From positions 1 to 64,000 of the forward strand of contig NZ_SRZC01000019.1 in the NCBI RefSeq assembly GCF_004792655.1: a stretch of DNA of 64,000 nt. The letters are read 5' to 3'. Positions 37,820 to 47,191 of this stretch are shown here, piece by piece. Numbering within the stretch: the first letter of the stretch is position 1; every line of letters begins with the position of its first letter. Under the pieces are notes generated by a model, which was given only the letters and a program-made list of their open reading frames with translations, did not search any database and had not been told where the DNA came from. The DNA is from Palleniella muris. GTDB taxonomy: Bacteria > Bacteroidota > Bacteroidia > Bacteroidales > Bacteroidaceae. Both the position numbers and the translations under genes were made by a program.

Positions 37820-38599
37820 TCAAAAATAAACCGGCATCTGTTCCTGCACATCACATTCCAGCTTCACATCCAACCCCGCCACCTCTTTGAAGAAAGAGTG
37901 CTGGCGAAGCACATCGCGCTTGAAATGGAGGATTTCCGCGTTGACTATCTCAATGAACGGTGAATATTCCGCCGCACCCTCAACAGTGGCAAGCGCGTTA
38001 ATCATACTGACCAGTTTCCGGTAGGCGTTGTCCGCAATCTTGCGCGCACCCTTCAAAGCCCCGACAGGGATGCTCTTCTGATTCTCCGTCCTTTCAAGCA
38101 TCATCTCCCTGACACGGTTGTTTGCAGCCTTCATCCCGGCGACAAAAGGCGTAAGATTCAAGGCAGCCACGTCTTCCTTGTATTTCCCCTCAAGGTCAGT
38201 GATGAAATTCATGAGCATTCCCGTCTCACGGTCCAACTGGAGCTGTGGTATGAGTCCATAGTCCTTCAGATGCTGCCAAAGTTTCTTGGCTCGCTCCGCA
38301 TAGTCGTTGGAAGGAAGACTGAGATAGCCCTTTACGGCACTCTTGTAGCCATTGTAGAGAGCATCACGTTCAGCATCGCTCTCCTCGATGTCGGCAGTAA
38401 GCATACTCTTGTGCGAGATTTGTAGGCATTTGTCCTCCTTTGCCACAGCCTCCTTCAATGCAGAAATCAGCGCCTGCGCTTTCTCCTTTACGATTCTGGA
38501 AGCCTCTGCAAAGCCTATGACATTGCTCACGAACAGGAAATGCGCTCCGTTGTTCATGCGTTCCAGACTGATTGTTGCGATTTCTTTCATGTTTCTCAT
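37820..38599 (-). CDS. DUF6261-type protein
   Basis: 259 residues, highly helical, with no signal peptide or membrane segment. The opening (KEIATISLERMNNGAHFLFVSNVIGFAE), the middle LPSNDYAERAKKLW and the end AEILHFKRDVLRQHSFFKE resemble a Bacteroidales family of unknown function that I know as DUF6261. No catalytic motif is visible. Monocistronic: a terminator lies on one side and a 300-bp gap on the other. Confidence 0.75.
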   Translation of the reverse strand: MRNMKEIATISLERMNNGAHFLFVSNVIGFAEASRIVKEKAQALISALKEAVAKEDKCLQISHKSMLTADIEESDAERDALYNGYKSAVKGYLSLPSNDYAERAKKLWQHLKDYGLIPQLQLDRETGMLMNFITDLEGKYKEDVAALNLTPFVAGMKAANNRVREMMLERTENQKSIPVGALKGARKIADNAYRKLVSMINALATVEGAAEYSPFIEIVNAEILHFKRDVLRQHSFFKEVAGLDVKLECDVQEQMPVYF

Positions 38600-38905
38600 G
38601 TTTTAAGGATTCATTTTCTACGGAGACGGACTCTCCGCGTTGGCTAACTCTCCACGCTACCGGAAAACACAGTTTCCTGTATTGCATGTGCATTACAAGA
38701 AGTAAATAAACGTTTTCCATGCGCTTCTGTGGCGAAGATAGCAAGAAACCATGAAATAACAACCAATTTACATATTTTTAATGCAGATAGGCAAGTATTT
38801 TTAACCATTTGTCACTTTTCACAACAAGAAGCAACATCTTTTGTCATAATTATTTCTTGAAAAGGACAACAGCATTCACGCAAAATATGTGCGGAAGCAT
38901 TGGCA
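38600..38905. other. Intergenic region, nothing seen
   Basis: No gene, repeat or hairpin recognised in this 306-bp gap. Confidence 0.4.
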
Positions 38906-39667
38906 TTATATGTACAGTTCGCACTCTTTCCTTACCGCGCAAGGCTTGCGGAGCATCAGATTGACAGCCGACAGCAGGACACAGTTGATGCTTCTTGCAT
39001 TATGCGGACACACTGCCACGCACCGCATACACGAGATGCAAGCATCCTTGTCAACCTCTTTGGCATTGTCCTTGCTGATTGCTCCCACAGGACATTTCGC
39101 CGCACAAAGCCCGCAGTTGGTACATTTGCCGGCGGCGGAAGGCACAATCTTTTTGCCGCCCACCTCCCTGTAAGGTCTGTTGCCGGGGATTGCAGGGACA
39201 CTCATGTCGCCTTTCTCAAGTTTTGCCTTTATCCTGCCTGCCATTTCTTTCAGGCAGGAGGTATCCTCCGCGTCCGGTCTTCCTGCGGCATAGCGGCGGG
39301 CGATGGAGTGCTCGGCGATGGCAGCGACAGCACCGACAACGGTGAATCCTGCATTCTCTGCCACATCCTGCAATTCCACAAGAGTGTCCTCGTAAGCGCG
39401 GTTGCCATAAACTGCCACAATTATGGCTTTGGCACCATTGGCTTTGATGCAGGCAATGCGTTCGGCAGCCGTGGCAGGAACTCTGCCACTGTACGACGGA
39501 ACGGCAATCACGGCAAGACCATCGTCCGCAAGTGTAACACCGTTTGCCATGGCAGCATTGTCGGAAAGATCGATAAATATCGGTTCTGAACCCAATCCTC
39601 CTGCCAGTATGTGGGATACTTTTGCCGTTCCGCCCGTAGGACTGAAACAAATCTCATAAATCTTCAT
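38906..39667 (-). CDS. EFR1-type flavodoxin-ferredoxin fusion
   Basis: 253 residues. A flavodoxin-like domain opens the protein: the phosphate loop is CFSPTGGTAKV and IAVPSYSGRVP and VAVYGNRAYEDTL line the flavin site. The C-terminal part carries two [4Fe-4S] motifs, KCTNCGLCAAKCPVGAI and CISCMRCVAVCPHNA. The order matches the EFR1 family of electron carriers in anaerobes; the redox partner is unknown. A -7 box and a long hairpin lie upstream. Confidence 0.93.
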   Translation of the reverse strand: MKIYEICFSPTGGTAKVSHILAGGLGSEPIFIDLSDNAAMANGVTLADDGLAVIAVPSYSGRVPATAAERIACIKANGAKAIIVAVYGNRAYEDTLVELQDVAENAGFTVVGAVAAIAEHSIARRYAAGRPDAEDTSCLKEMAGRIKAKLEKGDMSVPAIPGNRPYREVGGKKIVPSAAGKCTNCGLCAAKCPVGAISKDNAKEVDKDACISCMRCVAVCPHNARSINCVLLSAVNLMLRKPCAVRKECELYI

Positions 39668-39716
39668 ATTCTATATTTTTAGTATAAATTCTGCACAGCA
39701 ATCGCTGTATAATTTG

Positions 39717-39724
39717 CAAAGATA
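39717..39724 (-). promoter_or_regulatory. Promoter -7 box of the EFR1 gene, inside a hairpin
   Basis: Minus strand TATCTTTG, 50 bp upstream of the ATG. It overlaps the left arm of the inverted repeat at 39719-39785. Confidence 0.65.
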
Positions 39725-39785
39725 CGCATAAGCAGACAGAAAACCAAATTTCATTCAAAGTTTTCTGTCTGCTTATGCGTATCTT
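39719..39785. repeat. 26-bp perfect inverted repeat
   Basis: 39719-39744 (AAGATACGCATAAGCAGACA then GAAAAC) is the exact reverse complement of 39760-39785, with a 15-nt loop. It lies 31 bp beyond the phosphatase stop codon and overlaps the promoter of the next gene. It probably ends the upstream transcript, though it has no clear T-run after the stem. Confidence 0.85.
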
Positions 39786-39816
39786 CGTATGAACCGGACA
39801 ACAGCCCTCTGAAAAA

Positions 39817-40755
39817 CTATTTCGTGCGCCTGACAGTGTGAATTACTGTCCCTGTCTTGTCAATCATGTGCATCGCCAGTTCGCTTTTGTCCACCGCAAA
39901 CACAGAGAATCCCGCTTCCGGACTGCAGAACACCGTGCCTTCCACCGCCTTCACCTTACGGCTTAGCGAGGCAGAGGAGTTGACAACATAATCCACATCA
40001 CTGCCCGGAACACGGATATGCTGGAAGTTATGTATATGCCCGCAAGCATAAATGTCCACCTTATGCTTACGGAGTATTGGGTCCAACCTCCTCTGCATGT
40101 CCTCGCGCTCACTGCCGTCTTTCGGTGTTTCGGCATAAACAGGATGATGACCCACGACTACCACCCAATCCTCCTTTGCCACATTCAGCACCGAATCGAC
40201 CCATTCCAGTTGCCCGTCCGCATCCTGCCGGCAGGCGTCCGGATAACCTTCATCGTCATTGCGGTATTTGCCAATCAGCGGAGTGGTGTCAATCATGACA
40301 AACCTGATTGATGTTCCTTTCCCTGAATACACTTTGGTATAATATCTGCCAGGCATCGTCCATCGCCGGCTTACGTTCGTATAGTCAAGGACTGCCTGAG
40401 TGTTTCCCCTGTACTCATGGTTGCCAAGCACCGGAAACCAATCGACCATCAGTTCCGGATGGCTGTAGATGAGTTCGTAATTGGTCATCCACAGCGGGTC
40501 CGCCACACTGCGTACTCCTTCAAAATGATGCACATCGCCGGCAGCGAACACACATTCCGGTCCGATTTCCTCTGCCATTTCGCCCATCAATTCGGCAATT
40601 GGCTTCTGGTCCTAGTAGCCGTTGCGCCCCAAATCGTTGACCATGTAGAAGTTGAGTCCTCGCTTCAGCCCTTTCCATGTTTCAGGAGTCCGGGCGTTCA
40701 CTGCCAAGGCAATGACAGCTGTCAATGCCAACAGAATGATTCTTTTCATATTCAT
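39817..40755 (-). pseudogene. Purple acid phosphatase-like gene with an in-frame amber stop
   Basis: From ATG 40755 the frame reads a signal peptide (MKRIILLALTAVIALAVNA) and TWKGLKRGLNFYMVNDLGRNGY, then TAG at codon 48 (40612-40614), then DQKPIAELMGEMAEE on to the end in the same frame. The metallophosphoesterase motifs are FYMVNDLGRNG (first Asp), FAAGDVHHF, VLGNHEY, VVGHHPVY and CGHIHNF. Relatives have GYYDQ at the stop, so TAC to TAG is a single change. If translation restarts downstream, signal peptide and first metal ligand are lost. Mutation, sequencing error and readthrough are all possible. The gene follows the TonB-receptor fragment by 30 bp. Confidence 0.85.
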
Positions 40756-40785
40756 ATAATGCTTAATAAATTAAATCCATACTCA

Positions 40786-41760
40786 TTAAAAACTCACTTT
40801 TATGCCTGCATTCACCTTTATGCCATAGTATTCCGCCTGCATCGTGCGGTCCTTTGTTCCCTGATAGTAGCGCAAAGGCCGGTTCAGGAGATTGTTTGCC
40901 TCCGCATAGAAAGTCGTCTTCACCTTCTTTCCGAACGTATATCCGGCATTGATGTCCATGTAGTTCACTGCGTCATAGTATCTGTCATAGAAGGCATCTG
41001 CTCCCATTTCATCGATGAAAGCGGACGCAAAGTTATAGCTCAGACGCACATTCAGACCTCCTTTTTCAAAATAAAGTGAAGCGTTTGCCGTATGTTTGGG
41101 CGACCCCGGAAGGCTCAGGCCGCCAACATAGTCCTTGTCGGCAAACACACCCACTTGGTATTTCGCGTCAGGCATGAACTTTTCCGTGCTTTTGTCCACA
41201 GCGTTCTTCAGACTGTTTGCCATGAAACCCTCTTCGTCCGTCGGCGTATATTCATAGAAATCAACATCTTTCTCCTTCGTCTTGCGTACAACCTTCGCAC
41301 CAAACTTCAGTTTTGCGCCATTGTTCATAGAGGCCTTGAAGTTGGCAGAGAATTTCAAATCCTCTTCCTTGATGCTCTCCTGCTGCTCCGTAAGTTCCTT
41401 CAGACTGAACTCATCGCCCAACAGCATGGTGGAACCTAGTTTTGGAACGGCATACGGACGGCGCTCATCGCTCAGGTCGATGTCAAACTTCTGCTTCTTC
41501 AACTGAAAGTCAAGATAACGCTCATTGGGACGCTCCTCGGTTGCCTTGGCATAACTTGCTGTCCAGTCCATACCTACAGCTCCCCACAAATGCTCGCCTC
41601 CCAATGCGAAATCCATGGTGCGCTGACGCTCCAGACGTGCACTGCGGTTGTCCGGAGTGCCGGCTTTCGTCTGTATGCGCACAGTCCCCTTTCCGTCCTC
41701 GGCATGGAAATAACCTTGCAGATACGGACAATGGTATAAAGAAATGATATTGCCCGACAA
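40786..41760 (-). pseudogene. C-terminal part of a TonB-dependent receptor
   Basis: About 320 residues of barrel strands ending in IKVNAGIKVSF. Typical elements are KHTANASLYFEKGGLNVRLSYNF, VNYMDINAGYTFGKKVKTTFYAEANNLLNRPLRYY and YYGIKVNAGIKVSF. The plug domain, TonB box and signal peptide that should precede them are missing; receptor-like sequence begins around YLQGYFHAED. The 5' part ends within about 40 bp of the start of the Abi fragment on the opposite strand, so the gene was probably cut when that segment arrived. It was likely the uptake partner of the phosphatase downstream. Confidence 0.8.
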
Positions 41761-41799
41761 ACAAAAAAAATCTTATAAAAGACTGAAAATTGCAATCTT

Positions 41800-42261
41800 A
41801 TGGCAAGGAGGAAAATACAATATACAAAAAGCGCAACAACTTTTCAACAACAAATAGAGTTGCTGAAGAACAGAGGTGTAATTATTTCCGATGCTGAAAA
41901 GGCTAAAGAGTACTTGTCTGACATAGGATATTATCGTTTAGGATTCTACCTTTTCACATTTGAATCGACCTATCCGGAAACCGGGAATCGTAGAATTCAT
42001 AACGTCATACCAAACACAAGGATAGAAGATGCGGTTGCATATTACTATTATAACATGGATGAGGCTCAGGCACCCACAGGCACTATAAAAAAGATTAAGC
42101 TCCGGCTGCGTGCAGTCGGAGCTGTTTGTATTAGAATTTATCCTATTCTGCGTAAAAGCAGGCACTTTGTCTCCACCATAATCCGCAAACTATGTCAAGA
42201 GAAATACGCGGCGAGGGGATTTTTTCCTTTTTTATTATGTAATGACAGAGATTTTTTGTAA
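41800..42261 (+). pseudogene. Truncated Abi_2 (AbiD/F-like) phage-resistance gene
   Basis: The first 84 codons match the N terminus of Abi_2 abortive-infection proteins: SATTFQQQIELLKNRGVIISDAEKAKEYLSDIGYYRLGFYLF (segments TFQQQIELLKNRG, AKEYLSDIGYYRLGFYLF) and RIEDAVAYYYYNMD. After about 42051 the similarity ends and the frame runs through a hairpin (42098-42123) and unrelated sequence to a stop. About two thirds of a normal Abi_2 protein is absent, so it is not expected to work. Abi_2 proteins act in phage exclusion, often through RNA cleavage in related HEPN families. Confidence 0.75.
42098..42123. terminator. Hairpin after the Abi fragment
   Basis: AGCTCCG and CGGAGCT pair, with inner CTGC/GCAG; the minus-strand side leads into a T-run. 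It sits at the point where the Abi frame has lost homology. Confidence 0.6.
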
Positions 42262-42266
42262 TTTTG
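42259..42266 (+). promoter_or_regulatory. Promoter -7 box of the MATE gene
   Basis: TAATTTTG; it overlaps the ATG at 42264, so the real start must be the ATG at 42285. Confidence 0.7.
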
Positions 42267-42284
42267 CACCAAATATTCATTTAC

Positions 42285-43787
42285 ATGCAACAGAAGCAAG
42301 CAACATTGGAACTTGGTACGAAGCCTGTCGGCAAACTGCTCATGCAGTATGCCGTGCCTGCCATTGTGGCTATGGTGGCAAGCTCTCTGTACAACATGGT
42401 TGACTCCATATTCATCGGTCGTGGTGTTGGTCCGATGGCTATTGCGGGACTTGCCATAACATTCCCTTTCATGAACCTCTCCGGCGCTTTCGGCGCGGCG
42501 ATAGGCATTGGCTCATCGACACTCATCAGTGTGTTCCTTGGTCAGAAGAATTATGACGGGGCAAAGAATATCCTCGGAAACAATGTCACGCTGAACTGCA
42601 TCACCGGCATAACTTTCGCCATTGTCTGTCTTGCGTTCCTTTCCCCGATACTGAGGTTCTTCGGAGCATCGGACCAGACACTGCCTTATGCCCGTGAGTA
42701 CATGGAGGTGCTGCTGGTTGGCAACATCGTCACACATCTTTATTTCGGCATGAATGCCGTGCTGCGTGCCGCATCAAAGCCGAAGATGGCGATGTATGCC
42801 ACGATTTTCACCGTGGTTCTTAACACAATCCTTGACCCGCTGTTCATCTACACTTTCGGAATGGGCATCCGCGGAGCGGCACTGGCAACTATCCTTGCGC
42901 AGTTCTGTGCACTCTGCTGGCAGTTCAAGTTGCTCTCCAACAAGGACGAACTGCTGCATCTCCACCGTGGAATCTACCGTCTGAAAGGCGAACTTGTAAG
43001 GCGCATCATTGGAATCGGTGTTTCTCCGTTCCTTATGAATGCTTGTGCGTGCCTTGTAATCATATTCATCAACAACGCCCTTGTGGCGTATGGCGGTGAC
43101 ATGGCTGTCGGTGCTTATGGCATCGGCAACAGAATCTCGTTCATGTTCGTGATGATTTGCATCGGCATAAACCAAGGAATGCAGCCTATCGTCGGCTACA
43201 ATTTCGGTGCGAAACAGTATGGGCGCATGTTGAAGACTCTCAACTATGCCATAGCAAGTGCTACTGTCGTGATGGTTGTCGGCTGGAGCATCTGCGAGTT
43301 CTTCCCTCAGACTATTATACGCCTGTTCACCACCGACCACGACCTCATAGAAGCGGCGGCACGCGGACTGCGCATAAACATGCTCCTGTTCCCGATTATC
43401 GGCTACCAGATTGTTGTGACAAACTTCTTCCTGTCTATAGGTAAGGCGAAAATAAGCACCTTCTTGTCATTGTCACGGCAAATGCTGTTCCTCATACCAT
43501 TGATCATCATTCTGCCGAAATTCTATGGCATTGACGGTGTATGGGCAGCACTCCCTTCAAGTGATGCGCTGGCAGCCCTTGTCGCCTTGGCGATGATGAT
43601 TGTCTACATGCGGCGCTTCAAACGCATGGAGGCTGACCCGATGAACACTCCTGTCGCAGAGCTTCCGGAGAGCGAGCGCATAGAGAAGGAACTTTCGAAA
43701 CATGTCAACCGCAATGCAGCAGAAGCTCCGAAGCAGGTTGCGCCGTGGTCTACGAACACACCGCGTTATTCGTCTATGGACAGTTGA
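42285..43787 (+). CDS. MATE family efflux transporter
   Basis: 500 residues, about 12 hydrophobic segments, normal for MATE. N-terminal LGTKPVGKLLMQYAVPAIVAMVASSLYNMVDSIFIGRGVG (segments VGKLLMQYAVPAIV and YNMVDSIFIGRGVGP) is the family signature; the repeat in the second half is ISPFLMNACACLVI-like followed by FMFVMICIGINQGMQPIVGYNFGA. MATE pumps export drugs or metabolites against Na+ or H+ in the inner membrane. The substrate cannot be predicted. A -7 box fixes the start. No regulator adjoins it. Confidence 0.95.
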   Translation: MQQKQATLELGTKPVGKLLMQYAVPAIVAMVASSLYNMVDSIFIGRGVGPMAIAGLAITFPFMNLSGAFGAAIGIGSSTLISVFLGQKNYDGAKNILGNNVTLNCITGITFAIVCLAFLSPILRFFGASDQTLPYAREYMEVLLVGNIVTHLYFGMNAVLRAASKPKMAMYATIFTVVLNTILDPLFIYTFGMGIRGAALATILAQFCALCWQFKLLSNKDELLHLHRGIYRLKGELVRRIIGIGVSPFLMNACACLVIIFINNALVAYGGDMAVGAYGIGNRISFMFVMICIGINQGMQPIVGYNFGAKQYGRMLKTLNYAIASATVVMVVGWSICEFFPQTIIRLFTTDHDLIEAAARGLRINMLLFPIIGYQIVVTNFFLSIGKAKISTFLSLSRQMLFLIPLIIILPKFYGIDGVWAALPSSDALAALVALAMMIVYMRRFKRMEADPMNTPVAELPESERIEKELSKHVNRNAAEAPKQVAPWSTNTPRYSSMDS

Positions 43788-43855
43788 TGTTAAATAAAAC
43801 TTAGACTAAACACTCCAAGATAATCTTAATATATATCCCCTAAAAACCAAGTACA

Positions 43856-44989
43856 ATGAAATCTATCGTAATCACCGGCGGCGCCGGCTTCATCGGCTCC
43901 CATGTTGTCCGCCTCTTTGTCAACAAGTATCCGGATTACAAGATCATCAACCTTGACAAACTCACTTACGCCGGCAACCTCGCCAACCTCAAGGACATAG
44001 AGGACAAGCCAAACTACAAGTTCGTGAGGATGGACATCTGCGACTTTGACGCGTTCTACAAACTCATGCAGGACGAGCAGGTTGACGGCATCATCCACCT
44101 TGCCGCCGAGAGCCATGTCGACCGTTCGATAAAGGATCCGTTCACTTTCGCACGCACAAACGTCATGGGAACACTCTCGCTTCTCCAGGCTGCAAAGCTC
44201 TATTGGGAGTCCCTGCCGGAGAAATATGAGGGCAAGCGCTTCTACCATATCTCCACCGATGAGGTCTACGGAACACTTGAGATGACCAATCCGGAAGGCA
44301 TCGAACCGCCGTTCACCACCACCGCGTCATCATCCGAGCACCACCTCGCCTACGGAAAGGATTTCTTCTACGAGACAACAAAATATAACCCGCACTCCCC
44401 ATACTCGGCTTCCAAGGCAAGTTCCGACCACTTTGTCCGCGCATTCCATGACACTTACGGCATGCCTACGATAGTGACGAACTGCTCAAACAATTATGGT
44501 CCTTACCAGTTCCCTGAGAAGCTCATCCCTCTCTTCATCAACAACATCCGCCACCGCAAGCCGCTCCCTGTCTACGGCAAGGGCGAGAACGTGCGCGATT
44601 GGCTGTATGTTGAGGACCATGCACGTGCCATTGATGTGATTTTCCACAACGGGAAGGTTGCCGAGACATATAACATCGGAGGATTCAACGAATGGAAAAA
44701 CATTGACATCATCAAGACTGTCATCAAGACTGTTGACCGCCTGCTCGGCAGACCGGAGGGAGCCGACCTCGACCTCATCACCTATGTCACCGACCGCCTC
44801 GGCCATGACGCACGCTATGCCATAGACTCCACAAAGCTCCAGAAGGAACTTGGCTGGGAGCCTTCACTGCAGTTCGAGGAAGGAATAGAGAAGACTGTGA
44901 AGTGGTATCTCGAGAATGAGGCTTGGATGGATAACATCACAAGTGGCGAATACGAGAAATATTACGAGTCAATGTACTCTAACCGCTAA
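43856..44989 (+). CDS. rfbB: dTDP-glucose 4,6-dehydratase
   Basis: 377 residues. Rossmann motif ITGGAGFIGSHVV, HLAAESHVDRSI, the catalytic HISTDEVYGTLE with Asp-Glu, and YSASKASSDHFVRAFHDTYG (YxxxK). NCSNNYGPYQFPEKLIPLFI and DWLYVEDHARAID complete the RmlB pattern. It dehydrates dTDP-glucose to the 4-keto-6-deoxy sugar on the way to dTDP-rhamnose and other surface sugars. The other rml genes are not in the window. Slightly longer than the typical 355 residues because of an insert after VYGTLEMTNPEG. Confidence 0.97.
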   Translation: MKSIVITGGAGFIGSHVVRLFVNKYPDYKIINLDKLTYAGNLANLKDIEDKPNYKFVRMDICDFDAFYKLMQDEQVDGIIHLAAESHVDRSIKDPFTFARTNVMGTLSLLQAAKLYWESLPEKYEGKRFYHISTDEVYGTLEMTNPEGIEPPFTTTASSSEHHLAYGKDFFYETTKYNPHSPYSASKASSDHFVRAFHDTYGMPTIVTNCSNNYGPYQFPEKLIPLFINNIRHRKPLPVYGKGENVRDWLYVEDHARAIDVIFHNGKVAETYNIGGFNEWKNIDIIKTVIKTVDRLLGRPEGADLDLITYVTDRLGHDARYAIDSTKLQKELGWEPSLQFEEGIEKTVKWYLENEAWMDNITSGEYEKYYESMYSNR

Positions 44990-45009
44990 CCGTAACAAGG
45001 AGAAGAAGC

Positions 45010-46902
45010 GTGATTGTTTGCATCGCAGAGAAACCGTCCGTCGCCCGTGACATCGCCAAAGTAATAGGGGCAACACAGGCGAAGGACGGCTACATAGAAG
45101 GCAACGGCTACCAGGTGACATGGACTTTCGGTCATCTGTGCGAACTGAAAGAGCCGAACGACTACACCGACCGTTGGAAGGCGTGGTCTCTTTCGGCATT
45201 GCCGATGCTGCCGGCACGCTTCGGAATAAAGCTGATTCCTCAGCAGCATATTGAGAAACAGTTTGCTGTTGTGGAAAAGCTGATGAAGGCTGCCGACGGA
45301 ATAATAAACTGTGGTGATGCCGGGCAGGAAGGAGAACTGATACAACGGTGGGTGATGCAGAAAGCCGGGGCTACATGTCCGGTGAAGCGTCTGTGGATTA
45401 GTTCACTGACGGAGGACGCTATTCGTGAGGGTTTCCAAAACCTTAAAGACCAGAGTGAATACCAATCGCTGTACTTTGCCGGGCTTTCACGTGCCATCGG
45501 CGACTGGCTCTTAGGCATGAACGCTACACGCTTGTACACCCTGAAATACGGGCAGAACCGACAGGTTCTCTCCATCGGACGCGTGCAGACACCAACCCTC
45601 GCCCTCATCGTCAACAGACAACGGGAGATAGAGAACTTTGTCCCTGAGCCTTATTGGGTGCTGTCCACCATTTTCCGTGGCACAACTTTCACCGCCACCA
45701 AAGGCAAATACCTTAAGAAAGAAGAGGGTGAGGCAGCCTTTTCCATAATAGAAGGCAGACCGTTCACAGTCACCAAGGTGGAGAAAAAGAAAGGAAAGGA
45801 GCAGTGTCCGCAGCTCTTTGACCTCACATCCCTGCAGGTGGAGTGCAACAAGAAATTCTCTTACTCGGCTGACATGACACTGCGAACGATACAGTCGCTC
45901 TATGAAGGAAAATTTACGACTTATCCGCGTGTCGACACACAGTATCTTTCCGATGACATCTACGCCAAATGCCCGCAGACGCTCAACGGTCTTTTTCAGA
46001 CGAAATTTGCCGGACAGGCACCGTATGCCGACCTTGTGCGCCCGTTGGGAGGCAAGAAACTCTCGAAATCAAAGCGCGTGTTCGATTCCTCAAAGGTCAC
46101 CGACCACCATGCAATCATCCCTACCGGAGTGCCTCCTCATGGGTTGAGTGATGCGGAAAGGAATGTCTTTGACCTTATTGCGCGACGATTCATCGCGGTC
46201 TTTTATCCGGACTGCATCATCAGTACAACCACCGTCAACGGTGAAGTACAGGGCGAGAAGGAGAAAGTTGAGTTTAAGGTAAGTGGCAAGGAAATCCTTG
46301 ACCCGGGTTGGCGCGTTGTCTTCGCAAAGAACAACAAGACTGAAAATGACAGTGCAAACGCATCCGCTGACAACGGGAAAAAAGAGGAAGAGGAGCGCAC
46401 ACTGCCTAATTTTGAGAAAGGAGAAAGCGGACCTCACACGCCGACACTGACAGAAAAGCAGACAACTCCTCCAAAATACTATACAGAGGCTACACTCCTC
46501 CGTGCCATGGAGACGGCAGGAAAGTTTGTGGAGGATGAGACTCTGCGCGCCGCTCTGAAAGAGAATGGCATCGGACGACCATCGTCACGTGCCGGAATCA
46601 TTGAGACTCTCTTCAAAAGGCACTACATACGGCGTGAGCGCAAAAACCTGCTTGCCACTCCGACGGGCATGGACCTCATAGACATAATACGCGAGGAACT
46701 GCTGAAATCATGTGAGCTGACCGGCATTTGGGAGAAGAAGCTGCGTGATATAGAGCATCATAAATATGACGCACAGCAGTTTATCTCGGAACTGAAACAA
46801 CAGGTTTCCGAGATAGTCCTGCAGGTTCTGCGCGACAACAGCAACCGACGCATAACCGTAACAACAGAGGAAGAGTTGAAAAAGAAGAAGAAAAAGAAAT
46901 AA
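45010..46902 (+). CDS. topB: DNA topoisomerase III
   Basis: 630 residues, starting at GTG 45010 as IVCIAEKPSVARDIAKVIG. Toprim acidic residues are in INCGDAGQEGELIQRWV, and the active-site Tyr is in GKFTTYPRVDTQYLSDD. LSIGRVQTPTLALIV and ENGIGRPSSRAGIIETL are also conserved. Type IA topoisomerases relax and decatenate DNA. A low-complexity acidic/Lys stretch around 430-470 is an insertion. Ends in a run of Lys (KKKKKKK). It lies 20 bp after rfbB and may be cotranscribed with it. Confidence 0.96.
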   Translation: MIVCIAEKPSVARDIAKVIGATQAKDGYIEGNGYQVTWTFGHLCELKEPNDYTDRWKAWSLSALPMLPARFGIKLIPQQHIEKQFAVVEKLMKAADGIINCGDAGQEGELIQRWVMQKAGATCPVKRLWISSLTEDAIREGFQNLKDQSEYQSLYFAGLSRAIGDWLLGMNATRLYTLKYGQNRQVLSIGRVQTPTLALIVNRQREIENFVPEPYWVLSTIFRGTTFTATKGKYLKKEEGEAAFSIIEGRPFTVTKVEKKKGKEQCPQLFDLTSLQVECNKKFSYSADMTLRTIQSLYEGKFTTYPRVDTQYLSDDIYAKCPQTLNGLFQTKFAGQAPYADLVRPLGGKKLSKSKRVFDSSKVTDHHAIIPTGVPPHGLSDAERNVFDLIARRFIAVFYPDCIISTTTVNGEVQGEKEKVEFKVSGKEILDPGWRVVFAKNNKTENDSANASADNGKKEEEERTLPNFEKGESGPHTPTLTEKQTTPPKYYTEATLLRAMETAGKFVEDETLRAALKENGIGRPSSRAGIIETLFKRHYIRRERKNLLATPTGMDLIDIIREELLKSCELTGIWEKKLRDIEHHKYDAQQFISELKQQVSEIVLQVLRDNSNRRITVTTEEELKKKKKKK

Positions 46903-46907
46903 AGGAA

Positions 46908-47120
46908 CTATTCCTTGGCATCTTTCTCTGCATCATTGGAGTCACCGTCTTCAGCATAAAGGTCTTCACCTTCATGCAACTCTTTCCTGAAACTCTCCCA
47001 ATCTTGGAAACCGACAAACAAGGCAAGTCGGTCAAGAGCATCCTTTGAAGGACGCTCATGGATGCGTTTCACAAGTTTGCTCTCCACCTCTGTAAGCAGG
47101 CACTTTATATCTTTCTTCAT
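46908..47120 (-). CDS. Small conserved-looking protein, function unknown
   Basis: 70 residues: KKDIKCLLTEVESKLVKRIHERPSKDALDRLALFVGFQDW (segments EVESKLVKRIHERPS, DALDRLALFVGFQDW) and an acidic tail. Helical, no motif I know. A -7 box at 47145-47152 rules out the upstream ATG at 47147 and supports expression. Ends 6 bp from the topB stop, convergent with it. Confidence 0.65.
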   Translation of the reverse strand: MKKDIKCLLTEVESKLVKRIHERPSKDALDRLALFVGFQDWESFRKELHEGEDLYAEDGDSNDAEKDAKE

Positions 47121-47144
47121 GACATTAATGATATTTATAGGCTG

Positions 47145-47152
47145 CAAAGATA
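47145..47152 (-). promoter_or_regulatory. Promoter -7 box of the small gene at 46908
   Basis: Minus strand TATCTTTG, 25 bp before the ATG at 47120. Confidence 0.65.
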
Positions 47153-47191
47153 CTCTTTTTTTACGACATACAATATTTTACATATAAAAAA

